A DNA stretch of 64,000 nt from Struthidea cinerea (GCA_013397865.1 VZTI01004399.1:620172-684171); one strand, 5' to 3'; positions 47,501 through 62,200 are shown, numbered from the stretch's first letter. Translations and numbers: made by a program. The notes: generated by a model not told the origin, from the sequence alone.

Positions 47501-49744
47501 AATGTGAACTGCCCTGGGTGAACAGATGCATCTGATAATGTTTGTCAGGAGAAGGTGTTTGGATTTATATTGTATTCTAGGGCCCTATTTCTCCACACGG
47601 TCTTATCAGCAAAATAAGATTTTATTTTCTCCACCAGATAGTATCAAACCAGGTCTGGTTTGCTTTGGTTTGAGGGGGTAATAGGTCAGTTGCTGAAACA
47701 GCTATGGCTTCAGGAAGGTAGTTTTGCACACGTGTGTTAATTGCCTTTATTATTCACTGAAGTTATGTGCTGACCTACTTGAATGACCACCTTATCTCAG
47801 GGGCTTCTCAAGTTAATATACAAGCAGCTGCCACTTTTTTTTATTCTTGTCTTTGTCAGATTTTTGATGCTAAACTCTGGTAAGTATCATCTGTTAATAT
47901 CTAACAGTATGGGTTTTTAACCAGCATGCATTTCAGGACCCAGGTTCAATATTTACAAAATAAGTGGTCCTTTATCAGCACGTATCTCTGTTTCCAGCCC
48001 GAGGATTATGCCACTTTGCTATCTAGTTTATACAGACAGGTGAAGCAGCCAGGAAAAATGATCGAGATAAGAGTGAAGGTAATCATGGAAAGAGAAAACA
48101 TAATTAAATGCTTTATGGGAAAGTTTCCAATACATGGAGAGGAACACTAGCATCCACTGCAGTATTTCTACAGCAGAAACAGATAGGATGTTTTTTGCCA
48201 ATTGATTTGTGAGCGATGTATCAGGTTTATTGAAAACAAAGGAGCAGTCGTCCTGTTAACAAGAGAGGGATTATCCTATTGAGAAAGCAAAAGAACAGAA
48301 CAGTGAGAGCATAGAGCATACAGGCAATGGGAAGCTTTAGAAGCCCCAGCAGTGAGACATTGCCCATGTCATGAAGCCTGAAGTGAGGCCATGTGGGATC
48401 TGTTTCATTAGACTGTTGAAGTGAGAAATATGCACTCTCTGGGCTGTGAAACCAATGAATACAAATTTAAATTCCAGTTTTAATTCTCCAGAATATTTTC
48501 AGAAAATTCAGGAAATGCCTTCATGAACTTCAGGACTCGGCTCATCATAACATAATGAAACTTATTCCAGCTAGAAAGCAATACACAGAATGTCCAGAAA
48601 AATTAGCCAGATTTCTGCACCCTACGAATGTTGCAGAAATGAAAATGATCCCTTTTTGAAATTCTTATGGAGAGCTACTGCCTTGCAGTTCTTGTTAAAA
48701 CAACATGGAGAGACCAATTCAGTACACAGTGGGTCTATAATGTATAATCTAGTTTAAATTGCACCACATCATAAGACTAGAATTTAAAATGTCATGAAAA
48801 TTTATCCTTTTCCTCCTGTACAAAAGTCTAGATACAAACCACAGTGAAGACAACCTCTGAACAACGAGAGACAGTAGCTGGCACTGCTGAATGCACAACT
48901 TTCTCCAGCAAGGTCATGGACACGCTGGAAAATTTTGCTCCTATAAATTTTATTGACTTTCAGCTTCTGATAACACTAAATGAAAGCACACTGAACTCTG
49001 GCATTGTGCCACAAGAGACTATTTAATTCTGACAGCCAAACCCCACAGTTTGCTGAGTCACAGAAAACTTGCAGTGATAAGTCTGTGTAAATGAAAGGCA
49101 CCTTTTGTCAAAGACAACTTTGTGATGTAACTTTGACCAGACTTCAGTTTATTTTCTGTCCCTCCTACAGGGGACAGAAATCAGAATATAACTCAAAGAG
49201 AAAAATACAGGTTCTGCATGTGAAGTTATTTGAAAACCCTGCAGCTCACCCAGCTCATAACCATTCCTGAGTTTCCCTAGTGTCTGTATGGTGAAAGGAA
49301 TAAAACAGCTCCAGGAGTAATACAATTTAATTCCACTGGTTCTCGTTGCACAGTCACAGGTCACACACTGTCTGTCAGTATGCTCTGGTGAAGAAAATGT
49401 AGAATATAGCTACTTTATAAATACATTTTCTTTTTTGCTTGCATGACTTTGATTTCCTTATGACAGAGGGTGACCCAAATTGTACTCTTCAGTAGGAATA
49501 GGTAAGTACTTGCTTCTGGTTTTTAGTATTCCTGTCATGAACAATTTTTCTTTCAAAATGAGCGATGTATTTTCATCTGCCCCAGTTAAAACATGCAAAT
49601 AGTAAAACATATTGAAATAAGCCTTTGCTTTAAATATATTTTGGTGGTTAAGAGGCCACCCAGGCTGTCATTCACCACTGTCAAATCTGAGCCTACAAAA
49701 CCCACTTATACTAATGCAAGAATGAAATTTATTCAATCATATAT
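38600..49744. other. Downstream intergenic DNA, no gene seen
   Basis: About 11 kb without a supportable exon. GC-richer patches with few CpGs occur at about 39410-39560, 40440-40680 and 45430-45650, and a SOX/octamer/homeodomain motif cluster lies at 40155-40200. In human, MFAP3L lies downstream of AADAT in tandem, but none of its coding sequence is visible in this window. Confidence 0.5.
40155..40200. promoter_or_regulatory. SOX/octamer/homeodomain motif cluster
   Basis: An exact octamer, ATGCAAAT (40179-40186), is flanked by AACAAT (40175-40180, overlapping by two bases) and AACAAT (40189-40194), both SOX-type sites. A TAATTAAATTAAT homeodomain stretch lies just before (about 40156-40168). 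The arrangement resembles composite POU/SOX enhancer elements. No binding or conservation evidence is available. Confidence 0.35.
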
Positions 49745-50212
49745 ATCATAGAACCATTGAATGCTTTGGGTTGGAACCTTCAATATCATCTAGCTTCAAC
49801 CCCTCTGCCTTGGCAGGGACACCATCCGCTAGACCAAGCTGTTCAGAGCCCCATCCAACCTGGCTTTGAACATTTCCAGGGATGGAGGATCCACAACTTC
49901 TCTGGGCAACCTGTGCCAGCACCTCACCACTCTCACAGTAAAGAATTTTTCCTAATTTTATTTCTAAACCTACTGTCTTTCAGTTTTCAAACCTTTACCC
50001 CCTGTCCTATCGCTCCATGCCCCTGTAAAATGTCCCTATCCAGCGCTCTTGCAGGCCCCCTTTAGGTACTGGAAGGCTGCTTAAAGGTCTCCCTGGAGGT
50101 TTCTCCAGACTGAACAACATCAACACTCTGAGCCTTTCTTCACAGGAGAGGTGCTCCAGCCCTCTGATCAGCTCCTCACCTTAAATCTCAGTTTCTCTGG
50201 ACCTCTGTTCCC
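49745..50212 (-). mobile_element. CR1 LINE fragment, 5'-truncated, antisense
   Basis: Reading the minus strand gives the CR1 3' region. On the + strand it begins with the ATCATAGAACCATTGAATG tail remnant, then runs through the reverse complement of the 3' UTR (CATCCAACCTGGC, GGGCAACCTGTGCCAGC) into the ORF2 end (GCTCCAGCCCTCTGATCA). Frames are broken. The far edge near 50212 is approximate. Confidence 0.93.
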
Positions 50213-52540
50213 ACAAAAATTAGCTCAGCATAATGAAGTTCTTCAGTGCTTCACCTGACCATCCACAAAGTCAAACACGTTGTCTCCTTGCACTATCCCA
50301 GAGAATCTATCCAGGCTATTTTTGTGCCATCTGGGCAATTTTAAAAAGAATATCAAAAGCCTAAGACGCTCTCTTTTCTCTCCATGAACATTAATTGTAA
50401 AGAAGTTGTGTTTAATTTTTTTTTCCCAAAATCATCTCCACTGGACAAGCACAACTTAAAAATGTTTTCTCATCCTACCAACTTCCAGAACATGCTCAAG
50501 ATTTCTGTACCATTCAAATGAGCAAAGAGCATCAAGTCTTCAACAGTCTTGCAGAAAAATTGTTTTTAAGCTGGAATCTCATGTGCTGTATAAAGCAAGC
50601 CTCTAGTTACACAGTTAAGTGGAGAAGCAGTGCTTCATTACACTGGGAACATCTTCCTTCTGTCCCTGATACTGTGCTCCCGAGCAGTGTGCTCTTTGTG
50701 AGGCTTCAAAGTACAGTGGCTGATTTCAATAGTCCTTCTCCTTTACAAGTCCTTGAGGAACCAAGGATTGTTCTTTCTCAACTGAATGGCCTCTCACTGA
50801 TTGTACTTTAAAGAAGCAAATCTGTAGATGTGTGACTTCTTTGGGGCTTGTCCTTGGCAAGCTGGCTTTATATTACTTAGCAAAGGAAAACATTAAACTG
50901 ACATCACCTCTCAGTCTTATACTCCATGAGCATGACACTCCTTCTTAAATTCTTCCTTAATATTTACTTGTAATGATTAATGATAAAGCAAATTAAGGCA
51001 GAGCTACTTCACATTATGTGCAATGTGCATATGATGAAATAGGAGACAATAATTTAACCCACAAAGATCCACTCATCACAGTGCAGTGACTCATCAACTT
51101 CCCAAAATCATGATGAAATCTAGCTAACAGATTCTAACAAAGGAAAATTACAGTCTAACATAAACTGCTGCAGATTATACATGTTGGTTTGGATGCTTTT
51201 TCTTTCATTCTAAGCACAACATCAGAGCAAAAGTAGGGAAAAGTACCTAATTTCAGGTAAGAAAGAGAACAATCCCATGCCACAGCCCACAAGCCCAGAT
51301 GGATGCAACATGTTGGCAACCTAGAAAAAGCTTCTTATTCTAAGATCCTCTTTACAAAAAACTGTACATTCATGTCAAAGTGTAAATTTTTTTAATCTGT
51401 AGTTTGGAACATTGAGACACAAACATAATAAGTTGTCCAAAGTTCCTGAGGAAGCCTGCAGTAAAGATGAAAACCTAGACCTTCTGACTTCCAGGTCTCT
51501 GATTCAGCCATGAGACCATCCTTTTCCAGGTCTCTCATTCAGCCATGAGACCACCATGTAGAGTGGTGCTTTTCAGACCCAAGTCTACCAAAATTTATGT
51601 TTATAGAACACATGTAATGTACAACAGAATTTTACATTGTCCTTTATTTTACTTATTTTATTTAGATAACACTGTGAGAAACAGCTATTGCCCAGAGGTG
51701 TGCAGCTCCATGGCCAGATGCAAGCAGGCTGGACAGTTTCTCCAGTGACCAGGTAATAGTTAGCTACGCTTTTTTGTTTCCCGTCAAAGCCAGGCATTCA
51801 ATTAACTCATCAGCCACCACTACTCAGCCATCAGCTTTGTTCTTTTTTTAAAGCTTTCATGAAAAGAAATCAAAGGATTTGTGAAAAACGTAGTCAGAAG
51901 AAACCCCATCTAGGATAGCACTTAAAATTGATTTCCAATGAAATTATGGCTGGGCATGACAAGGAGGGTAGTAAGGGATTACATCTCTGTGACTGACTCA
52001 TATGTTTTGCTGTTCTTTGATATCAAGAGCATTGATTTTTTTATACTTGGGTTTGCTTCCAGTGCCCTGGGATTCCCCGGGGCCCAGAAGGATACAATGC
52101 TTGACACACAGGGAAATTGCAAAAAGGTCAGTGTGCTCAGTACACATTGGTAGCATCTGTGCTGCTGCTATATTTGCCAAGATTCAAGCAAATTCAAAGA
52201 AGAAAATTATATTTGAAGAGCGTTTTACCTGAAGTTTTTCAGCCTCCTGAGAAATACCCACAATTTCTAACTTTTATTTATATATTTGTGCACAGACAGT
52301 CTACACAAGTTAAAACAGGCTGGCATCTGAGTTTTTCCACACTTAGTTTAGCAAACTCACTCTGATTCTAAGTACAAGCCTACCTTTTTCCCTAAATTAG
52401 TGACACCATCCCGATCCACATGTGCGAACATCACAGGAACACAAACTGGCTCTGACACCCCACAGAGTCTGGCCAGCTCTCTGTAACCAGCTTGTCAGCA
52501 GCATTTACTGGCACTGGCAATGGCAAATCCCAGCTTGTAC
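50213..52540. other. Downstream intergenic DNA, no gene seen
   Basis: No exon or RNA gene supported. It contains a 35-bp tandem duplication at 51491-51558. Confidence 0.5.
51491..51558. repeat. 35-bp tandem duplication
   Basis: Two adjacent copies begin CCAGGTCTCT at 51491 and 51526 and share ATTCAGCCATGAGACCA. They are nearly identical (one G/C change in the shared block). Confidence 0.85.
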
Positions 52541-53290
52541 CCCAACACTAAGACTGATCTTTTCCCCAGCCCTGCAGTTAAGCCCCAGAGCAAAAGGTGG
52601 CTCAGAAACCAAATTTCTTAAGTCAATCTGAAACAATTCATCACCTTAGCACTGACTGAACATATATCCCAATCTAACCTCCACCCTTTCACAGTGGGAT
52701 ATCCTAGCCTGCCACTGACCTGACAGAAGAGCATCTCTGTTTCCCATGCAGACACTCTCCTTTACCCTGGAGCTCTGTGAATTCAAGCCCCAACCCGAGC
52801 TCCAGCCTTTGCACCCCATTTCTTTTCCCCAGACAGGGTTTTGCCCCATTTCTCTTCCAGGCCAGATAGAAATTACAAGTAGGTTTATGGTGGAGTTTGG
52901 ATTACTTTATAGGTTTGCATAAATCATGGTTTTTACTCGGTGTAGCTTCTCGCCTTCATCCCAGACAAAGCTTTTCATAACCTAAAACCTGTTTAAGATC
53001 AGCTTTTTGCCTGAACTCTGAAAATCTTCCCCAGTAACCTGCTATGAACTCAAGCTTTGCCTTTTTTCTTTTATGCCTAGAGGTCAAACCCTACTTTACC
53101 CACCATGTTACCCAGTGATCCAAGCTCCCATCTCAGAGTTTATTTCCCAATGACACTGGCTAATACCAACTCTCAGCTTATTTAACAGGGCTGTCAATTG
53201 TTATATGACTTTATAAATTTACACAAACAACCTCTAATTCCATGCAAAACCTGTTTACTTCCAGAAGGCTATATAACCTTAATTTGGAAG
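52540..53290. repeat. Pyrimidine-rich degenerate low-complexity stretch
   Basis: The + strand is strongly C/T biased and reuses words such as CTTTTCCCCAG, AAGCCCCA and CCCCATTTCT. One clear tandem pair with a 30-bp period starts at 52814 and 52844. It may be a decayed minisatellite; I could not fix a single repeat unit. Confidence 0.3.
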
Positions 53291-56200
53291 GAAATATACA
53301 GCCATAAGCACCAACCTTTCATATCTGCCTATCTTGCAGAAAACTGTGTCTTTTATTAAGGCAGAAGCAGTGCCAAGAGAACTTCAAACATGTAAAATGC
53401 CCAGAGCTTGACAAGAATCAGAGATTTTATTTGAATTTCTATGAAAATTACCTTATTTTTCTTGCAGTAGGGATACAGTGATGTTTTAGAGATGAGACAA
53501 TGTCTGCTGTGCACATGTACTGTCTCATATTACTCTGGATGCCACATTTCCACTTACATTATAGCCTCAGAAGGCATTATTGACTAACTTAAAAGTAATC
53601 ATCAGAAAGGTTTTATGTGGCAAGACTATTACGAGCTGATAACAAATTGTCATATTTTGTTTTCTTTTCTTCCTACATCTAACAAGACTAAATTATATCT
53701 AAGAGCAATTGGTAATAGCTAAAAATGTAATCTGTTAGCAGCAGCAGTGAGCCACATAATCAAATAAGGGAAAGAGGTGATGCAGTCTCTGCCTGTCATT
53801 GGAAATGAGAGTTTGCATATGAACACTTAGACACACATGGAGCCAAACTGAAAAGGTTTAAATTAGCATAATCATCTCTGGATTTAAACCTACAGGTCAC
53901 ACTCACAGTAACAGCTCACCAGGCTACCAGAAATTAGCCTTACAGAGAAGCCCCTCTTCACCTGAAGCACAAGGTCACTCCAGAAGCACAGGACACTATG
54001 GAAGAGGCAGACATTAAGGACTACAGATGAACTCCAACACAATTTTCACACCTTTCTGAACATGACAGTTCGCAGATTTCAGCTGGGAGCCCGTCCTGAA
54101 AGGGACACCCTGTCATGCATCTTCAGTGAGCTCCTCACAGGAAAACGTGGGCTGGCCAGGGGAAAGAGCAGAGAGCCCCAGTCATCCAAGTTGTCACAGA
54201 TTATAAGTGAAACCTGCGGTTTTACCAGAAGCTCTCAGAGCAGTGTGCAGGCAGGAGCCAGGCAAGTAAACCCAGCAGTCTGCAGTGCTCACAAGGCTGG
54301 CGACTCATCTGTGGCAGGAACGTCACAGGGACCTGAAGGCAAATCACCCTCGGCTCTGCCAAGGGTTGTCCTGCTGTCTCTCTTGCTTAGTGAGGAAGCA
54401 AAACACTGCAAACAGCTGGACCCTCACAGAGAGAGCAGCAGCTGAAGGGACCAGACTTTGGAGTCACTCAGGTGATGGGAAGTGACCGTGCTCTGCTACA
54501 TTCACTTCTTCCTAGGAAAGTCATGGCTTTCAGATAAAGCATAAAACATGAGCTACTTAGACCTTTATTTTCTTTTCAAATCCAGATTATGGCTTTTGGC
54601 AGAGAAAATCATCAGTGACTCTAAACCCCAGCAGCTCATGCAGGCAAGAAGTTTTGTGCCTGTCCTGCTGCTTCGGGGCCAACAGCTGCTTGACTCAGAA
54701 TTGTTCTGTGTGATAAGCAGTGTCTCAAGTGCACAGCTAAGGCAACAGTCTGCTGGTTTGCAGACTACGAGCTTGCATACAAGTAGTAAAGACTAGAGTG
54801 TTTTTATTCCCTTTAGGGGAATATATTCACCTTTAGGGAAATATTTCTCTCATTAACTGTAGAGGTAGTCGCTAACTGTGGAGTAAAAAAGTTATGCAAG
54901 GTATTTGTTGCTAAAACTGCTGGACTTTCCTTTTTAAGAACTGCATAAATATTAAAGCAATCTAGAAAGATTTCTAACTGCATCAAACAACTATGCAGTT
55001 CAGATTTATGTTCACAGCATAATTTTATTTAGAGATAATTATACAAGACTTGTATGTTCCCAGGAAGTTTTTTTGTGATGCTGTCTGTTTTATTCAAACA
55101 ATAATTGCCATGCAAAATGGATTGGTAAGCTGGGCTTTCCACAAAAAACTTCAGCTTCTTTGACAATAAGCAGAAAATGGACAAGAATGAGGGAATAATC
55201 TGTATTCAAACAGCTGCATATGCTGATAATGAAAAAATTGATCTGTCAATGAGCCTACAGTCCACCACTTCTGTAAAAGCAGAAAATAGCAAATGAAGTT
55301 AGTGGGCCCCCGCTGAAAGGTGCCAGCTGCAAATAGGCTGTCTGGATGTCTGGAAGGAGGGGTTTCAAGAGGATTACAGCTTGCACAGTTAAATACAAGA
55401 CAAAGCAGCACCATGATTTGCTGGAAATATAATGATTTAGCAGCAGGCACAGATCACATCATGCAATGATGGAAAGAGCCAATGTACCAAGCTGCTGAAC
55501 TCTGTGTCCAGAGGGTCTGCACACACTGCCTTGCATACACAGACACATGCTGCAGAGAAAAGGGTCCAATTAGCATGACCAATACCGGTGCAAATGAAGA
55601 CAGCGTTACTGCATTGCTCTGCGTTTTCTGCCAGTAGACATCTGGTAGTAACGGAGGATAAATATGCTTTTTCAATTATTTTTAAACATTTACTTTAAAA
55701 CAAACATTGATTAATTTATGCTGAACTGCATACATCACTGGTTTGGAATATCATTGACTGACAAAAGGAAACCTAGCCCAGGGTCCAGAAAAAGAGAATT
55801 GCTTGGTCATCTCATAAAACATTATTGTAAAAAAATTGTGTAGTAAAATACCCATGGTATTGCAGATGAGATCTTGCCCATCTTGAAGCTACTTGCAGTA
55901 TGAGAGTGTTGGAGATCTGCAGGATCAATAAAACACTGATTTTATATCTTTTGTCAGGCTTGGCAGAGAAAAACTGTCCTTCCATTGGAATCTTTTCATG
56001 GATTACAACTAAGGAAACCTTCAAAACACAACAGCTGATCATGGAAGTAGACACAGAGACAGGGTAAAAACTATCCACTCAGGGGAAAAAAAAATTATTC
56101 TTCAAGTAGTTTTACCTGTATTGTGAATTTTTGATGTTCCGAATATGCTATGAGTCAAGTGATGTTTTCCTTCAGAAGACAATAAAATTTCGAGGGCTGT

Positions 56201-59200
56201 GAAGGGAAAATCACATGGTTACTATGATGATTTGGATCTGATCCATTATTTACCTGTCATTTCCCTTGGGAATGCAATATAATAAAATTCCATTAAATGT
56301 GATGGACATGGAAAATGCCCACAAAGAGAAATGCTTGTCTCCTCAGAATGTATAAATACCAGGGCAAATTTTTATATCAATCTCTTTCACCTTCAAGATT
56401 AGCAAGACTAGGGAGTGAATTTTTAGCAGTTTTACGGTTTCTACACTAAAATATGTGAAACACGAGAAGAAGCATGAATATGTTAGCAAGACACCATGAA
56501 CCAGGAAGATCTGGGTAACCACACTCTCATATTCGAAAATGCTGTCTCCAACACAGTATTTCCACCAGTATCTTTCAGCCCCAGTGAAACCTGGCCTGTA
56601 TCTAAGATGCAAGTATGAGAAACGCATTTACCCAGACTATAGAGAATTTTAAATGATGTGAACTTGTTGGTTCTTGTAATCCCCATAATTAATTTACTGA
56701 TTACTTTTTCTTTACGAACAATTGTGCACATTGTGCAACTTACAACCATTATGGCAAAAAAAAACCCAAACCCCAAAGGAAACTAAGAAAACCTCTTTAG
56801 AGTGGAAAAAACCCCAGATGTTCTAAAGTCTAGGAAATATTCTGGCAATAGTCTTAGTTTTCTTTCCATCTTTAATTTTTGTTCTAACATCAACTTATGT
56901 TATCAAGCCACTGACTTACTTTTTTTCCAGAACAAAACACATTCCCAATCCTACAGTCAGTGGGGACCACTTTTCAATTAACAGAAAGGACTTCAGAGGA
57001 GTTTTCTAGGTCTACAGTATATCCTCCTTCACTAGAATATTGGCAAGAGACATCCATGCAATAACCAAAGCAACACCTAACTCTTTTTCCATTACTGAAC
57101 AGGAAACTGTCTCAAGACTGTTCAGGCAGCTGTTACAGACCACATCAACACATACCCTCCTTTCCTTTGTCAAAGAAATACTCTGAAAATACTTACCGGC
57201 CTTCAGCCTGTTGTCAGAAAGTCCACGGAATGTTGGGGTGTGAGAATCAACGTGCTCAGTAGTAGCCAAGTCAAGGCACTGGAGATCTCAGCAGTTCCAG
57301 CTATGGTAGCAGTGGACCATGGATGTTCACACCAATGTCAGTCAGCTCAGGCAGACAAGGGATTTGTCTACACTGACCAACACCAGCTTGAGTACCAAAA
57401 AGCAAGATAACAGCACAAATATAACACATGTTAGATTTCTCTCTACCTAATGGGCCCATTCAAAAAGCCACACATCTTTAACCCCTCACTAATGTGTGGT
57501 TATTTTCATTATCTGTAAGTAGTCACATTCATTTTTATCATAGTGGTAAATTCACAATTGTTAATGCCTGGAGACTTTGACCTACACAGATTATTATTAC
57601 AAAGTTCTCTGAGCTCTTTTGGTGCAAAGCATACAGTGCAGGTGAGAAGAGCAGGACAGAATGAGCCCTGGGTGTCTGAAGTGCCAAGCTTTGTTGCTCA
57701 GAAGGTGCAGAGCAAAATCATGCATCTGCCCAAGAGAAGGGAGCAAATGCAACAAGACAGATCAGTGCAGTTTTCCTGAGATACTTCAGTGTTTCCATAC
57801 GCTCTTCTCCAGAGGTGAACTGTCTATCTCGCACTCATGTATGGCTTCTGTATCTCACCAGACAACTTTCAGAGGCACTGTTGTTGTGTTTCTTGATTAC
57901 AGATGTTGGAGACTTCCAGGCAAGTAGAAGTGCTGCCCATTTCTCCCCCATTCCCTCAGACTGATTATTTGGTTCATTTCAGAGCAGAGTTATTTCCAAC
58001 ACTGACAAGTTGCTGTATTAAAGTATTAATTCTGAAGCCTAAGACATCAGTCTATGTGGCATCCTAAACCAGTGAGTCAAGTCAATTGTGACTTGAGAGA
58101 ATGAAGGCTCAAAGTCAAGTGGAACAGCATGGAGAGGAGCAAGATGCTATGATTGCCCGGGCTTTTAAAATGTATAATGACTCTACTGCCTGAAGTTCCT
58201 TATCATCATAGTATTCCAGCTTGATATTTGTGGCCAGTGTGTTAGTTGCTGGTATTTGGATTCAGTCAACTCCAGCTTCTCTTTTAGGATGCTTGTTTTT
58301 TCCTACATTTTCAACAGCAGGATTTTAGGACACTATGAAAAACTGTAGGAAGGATTGTATGAAGAGATCAAAACAAAATTCTCTTGCCAACTGGCACTTT
58401 TTGAAACCTGCATTTACTGATGCATGCAAAGTATGTGTCTAATTTTATTCAGACATCAAAAAAAGTAACAATCTTACCTTCAGTAACTATCAAGAATTGC
58501 ACAATAACTCAAAATAATAATACTTTGCACAGTACATGCAAACAACAGAACATCCAGCAAAGATCTCCTGAAAGTATCCCTGCAACCTTATTATGACTAT
58601 ACAAACTCCCCTGTTGGAGGTGTGTAAGCTGTATCTCAGAGCAAGAATTTAAGCAATTTGCTGACGGATAATACACCACGCCCTTCTGAGAGCCCAGGAG
58701 TTCAGAGCATCCAGCCCCTTGGACATGTAAGTTAAGACTTAATTGGCTCCCTGTGTGGCCAAAGTGCACACAGTGATTTTGTTTCCTTGCTAATAAGCTT
58801 ATTTATGCTCGTCAACAAACAGCCGAAGAAGAAACATTGGCTGCTCAGCAGTGTCACTTCCTTATCAGCTGTGAGGTCTGTAACATCAAAGAACATGGCT
58901 GCATAAACCCAATGCTTTCATATCCTTTTTATGGAACTCTGAGATCCTGAAATATAAAAGAGTAGATCCAAAATGATGAATTCTATATTCTCCATGTAAA
59001 ATCTGAGAGAAGCCTGCAGCCATCCAGCAGCACCTCTACATAACTCCACACAGGACCTAAGCAAGCCTGATGCATTAGCCTTACATTCCATAAAGAAGTG
59101 TTGACAAAGTTAAATCTCTTTCACATCACAGAAGGTGCTTCAAAAGAAAAAGTAGTTTTGAAAATGTCTCCATACACTATTTACAAATCAAACAAATAAT

Positions 59201-62200
59201 AGGAAACCCCCACGCAGATAAATTGAGTTTGCTTTATCTTTATGAAAATGAATGGCATTTGAGTGAATAACCATTTCATTTTTATATTTTAAGAGTCTTA
59301 GTAGACTTTAAAATCAATATATTTTACAGCTAATTCATTTTACCACCCATTTATATTTTCCAAATAAAATAAGAACGCTGATGATTTCTAATACATCTTC
59401 ATTTCCTATCTTTTTTTAAATAGGTATGATATCAAATAATTCTCTCACTTTTTATGCTTAAATACTGTTTTATTTTATAAGCCATGTTGTACACATGTTA
59501 AGTTACTCTACAGACCACGATATATTACAGCAGTTTCATAAATTAGCCTTCTAAAGTGATTAAGCTGTTCCCTGGACTCCAGAAATAAACTCCTCAAACA
59601 AAATGATGTATTTTTCATCAAACAATAAACACCCACAGTGGAAGCACTTTATTTCTCCAGAGCTGAAAATACTTTCAACAAGTACTTGTCATCAGAACAT
59701 GAACTATATATATATCATGCAAAGAAAAACCAATTACCCACATATCAAGTGCAGTGAAGAGAAAGCCACGTGCTCCTGCTGCTGTTTCAATTATCTTGAA
59801 TTACCTATGTCCTTGAAATGCACAGCTACATCTCCCACCAAATACCTGGTGTGGATACCTTGAATATATTTGCCTGACTGGACCTGTGAGGTGGCTGGGC
59901 ATGCCTCACACCAGCTGGGTTTACCTAAGATGACTCCTGGCTTCTAAGTGCATGAAGAATGGCAGAAAGAGCATCTCAGGGTGAACTGGCCCTGCCATGG
60001 CATTGGTGCCCTCCAGAGCATCTCCCTAGTGAGCAAGAACTGACACCATCCTCCTGTTCAGAGTGGAGGCACAACTCATTGCTACTCAGCAAGTGCTAAA
60101 GGTGATGGGTATGTGGCACGACTGAAAGTAAGAGACAGAAAATTCTACAGAACACGTAAGAAATACCAAATACATCCTGTTGGTTCTGCCAGTTGGAGAT
60201 ACTGTGGTCACCCTTTCCTGACCACACTCAATGTATTCACAGCAGCCATTCACCTTCAGAGCAGGAAGGGTTACTAGTGGAAGGCTGGGCAGATGGATAC
60301 TCTGCTTTGTTCTTCCTGTTTTCCAAATATGTTTGGTGCAGCTCTCTATTCTGAGAAGTCCATAGACAGCTTTCTACAAACAAGAATCATCCTATTTAAC
60401 TCTGCAAAAATTAATATTTTGGCAGTCTGTGAGTCTTAGAATTTCTTGAAATTTTATTTATTCTAGTAGATGATACCATTTTCTCCCTTCTAGGCAATTT
60501 ATCTCTTAAGATTTCTCCTAGAGTGTCTCATTAATGCAGGCTTGGGAACAATGAAAGTCGGCAGTAAAATCAACCTGTGTTGTGGACAAAAGGAAAGTTT
60601 TATAATGCATAAATATCTGAGTTCTGTGAAAAGGAAGAAGCAGCTTTAATGAGCTCTTAAAACCTACCAGAAGAAAAAAAGAGGTATATATGCAAAAAAA
60701 ATAACATGTTCTGAATAGGGCTGACAGTAGCTGCTCTTTCAGGATATGAAATGCAGGGTAGATGGAAGAGACTTTTCCAACTACTGCCACATACACTATG
60801 ATGATGTGACAGGAGAAGCTAAACCAGAATATTTTTGGCTCCTGCTAGGATTCAGCCATGACTGAAATTGTCCTTTTGTCCAAGAAATACTTCAATTTAA
60901 TAAGTAGAGATGTATTGTAGCTGGAGGAAAAAAAAAAAAATAAGCCAACCCACACGATTTGGTTGACTGCAAGAAAGAGACATGGTGTTCACAGGAGGGC
61001 AGAGCAACATGACAGTAACTTGTCCCACTCCGTCCCACCCATCTCTCAGCCTAAGGACAAGCAGTTCTAGTTCAGTGCTCGAGCAGAAAATTAGAATTTA
61101 TTTCATTGGCAGTCACCCAAAATATCCTCCTTTCCTGTCTTCTGATCATGAACAGCTCAAGCAGTTCCTGTGCCCTCTCCCTCTAAAACTACCCCTGTTT
61201 ATGCCTAGTGCAAAGATTCTTCTGCTAAGCCCAGAGCCTGACCCCACTGGTCCCATCTCTGGTGCAGTACCTTCTGCAGCTCATCCCATTTCAGTCCTAG
61301 ATAAGTGATATCCTGTGTCTGGGGCTCTAAAACCTTGCCATCTAAAACTGCCATCTATTATAGTGTAGGAGACAATCCTCCATAAAGCTAAATTACCTAA
61401 AATGGTTTTGAGCTTAAATGCAAGTATTACACATAATCACAGTAAGCCTATGAATGTGCCAAATCTCCTCCCTTCTAATACATGGTGGGAATAAATTATT
61501 TTTCCAACAAGGTAAAACTGAAATATTATTAACATCCAGACAATGTGCTGCTACCAATTACTTTTTTTCTTTTGATATCTGGAAGTAACACCAACTCTAT
61601 TCAAGGTCTTTCTGTGAGGAGGTGAACCATAAAATGACAATTTTAACGGAGAGTAGATAACAATTTTGGTCTTTTCTCCTATCAAAGAGAAAGTTACATA
61701 ATTTCCTCCATAATAGAAAGGTCTTCTACCAAGAAATATCATTTCTTTTAAAAACTACTACATAGAGGAAAGAAAGCACTAATGAGACTTTGATTGCATC
61801 TCTGCTATTGCTATTACATGATAATCTTTGAAATTACTCACCTATTGTATCTTGCTTTTTAATCTAGTCTTAAAACGAAAATTGAAGCAGATACTTAATA
61901 TACTTCATTTGCAAAGCTGTTTCCAGCATGAAAAGTCATTCTGGAGAAACTTCTGCTTGCTAATGGGGAGCTATCATGGTTACTATGCTTGTTGTCACTA
62001 GGCATAGCTGCATTGCTGGCATAACCTAGCTCCTTCTGCAGGGAGCCACATCCAGTGACACAACCCCAGACGTCTGGGAGTGAGTCTGACCAAGCACTGC
62101 GTCCTGCTCAGCACGGCTGAAGTTGCTGTTGGGTTTATTTGCTGGGACTGAACGTGTGTTAACATGTGATAAGACGTGTCATGCAACATTTTTCGGCTGT

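Noticed and set aside
49757..50065. Open frame of 102 codons on the + strand
   Set aside because: It is the antisense reading of the minus-strand CR1 fragment.
54062..54445. Plus-strand open frame of 127 codons
   Set aside because: No domain, no splice context and no recognisable homologue. A frame this long is plausible by chance in a moderately GC-rich stretch.
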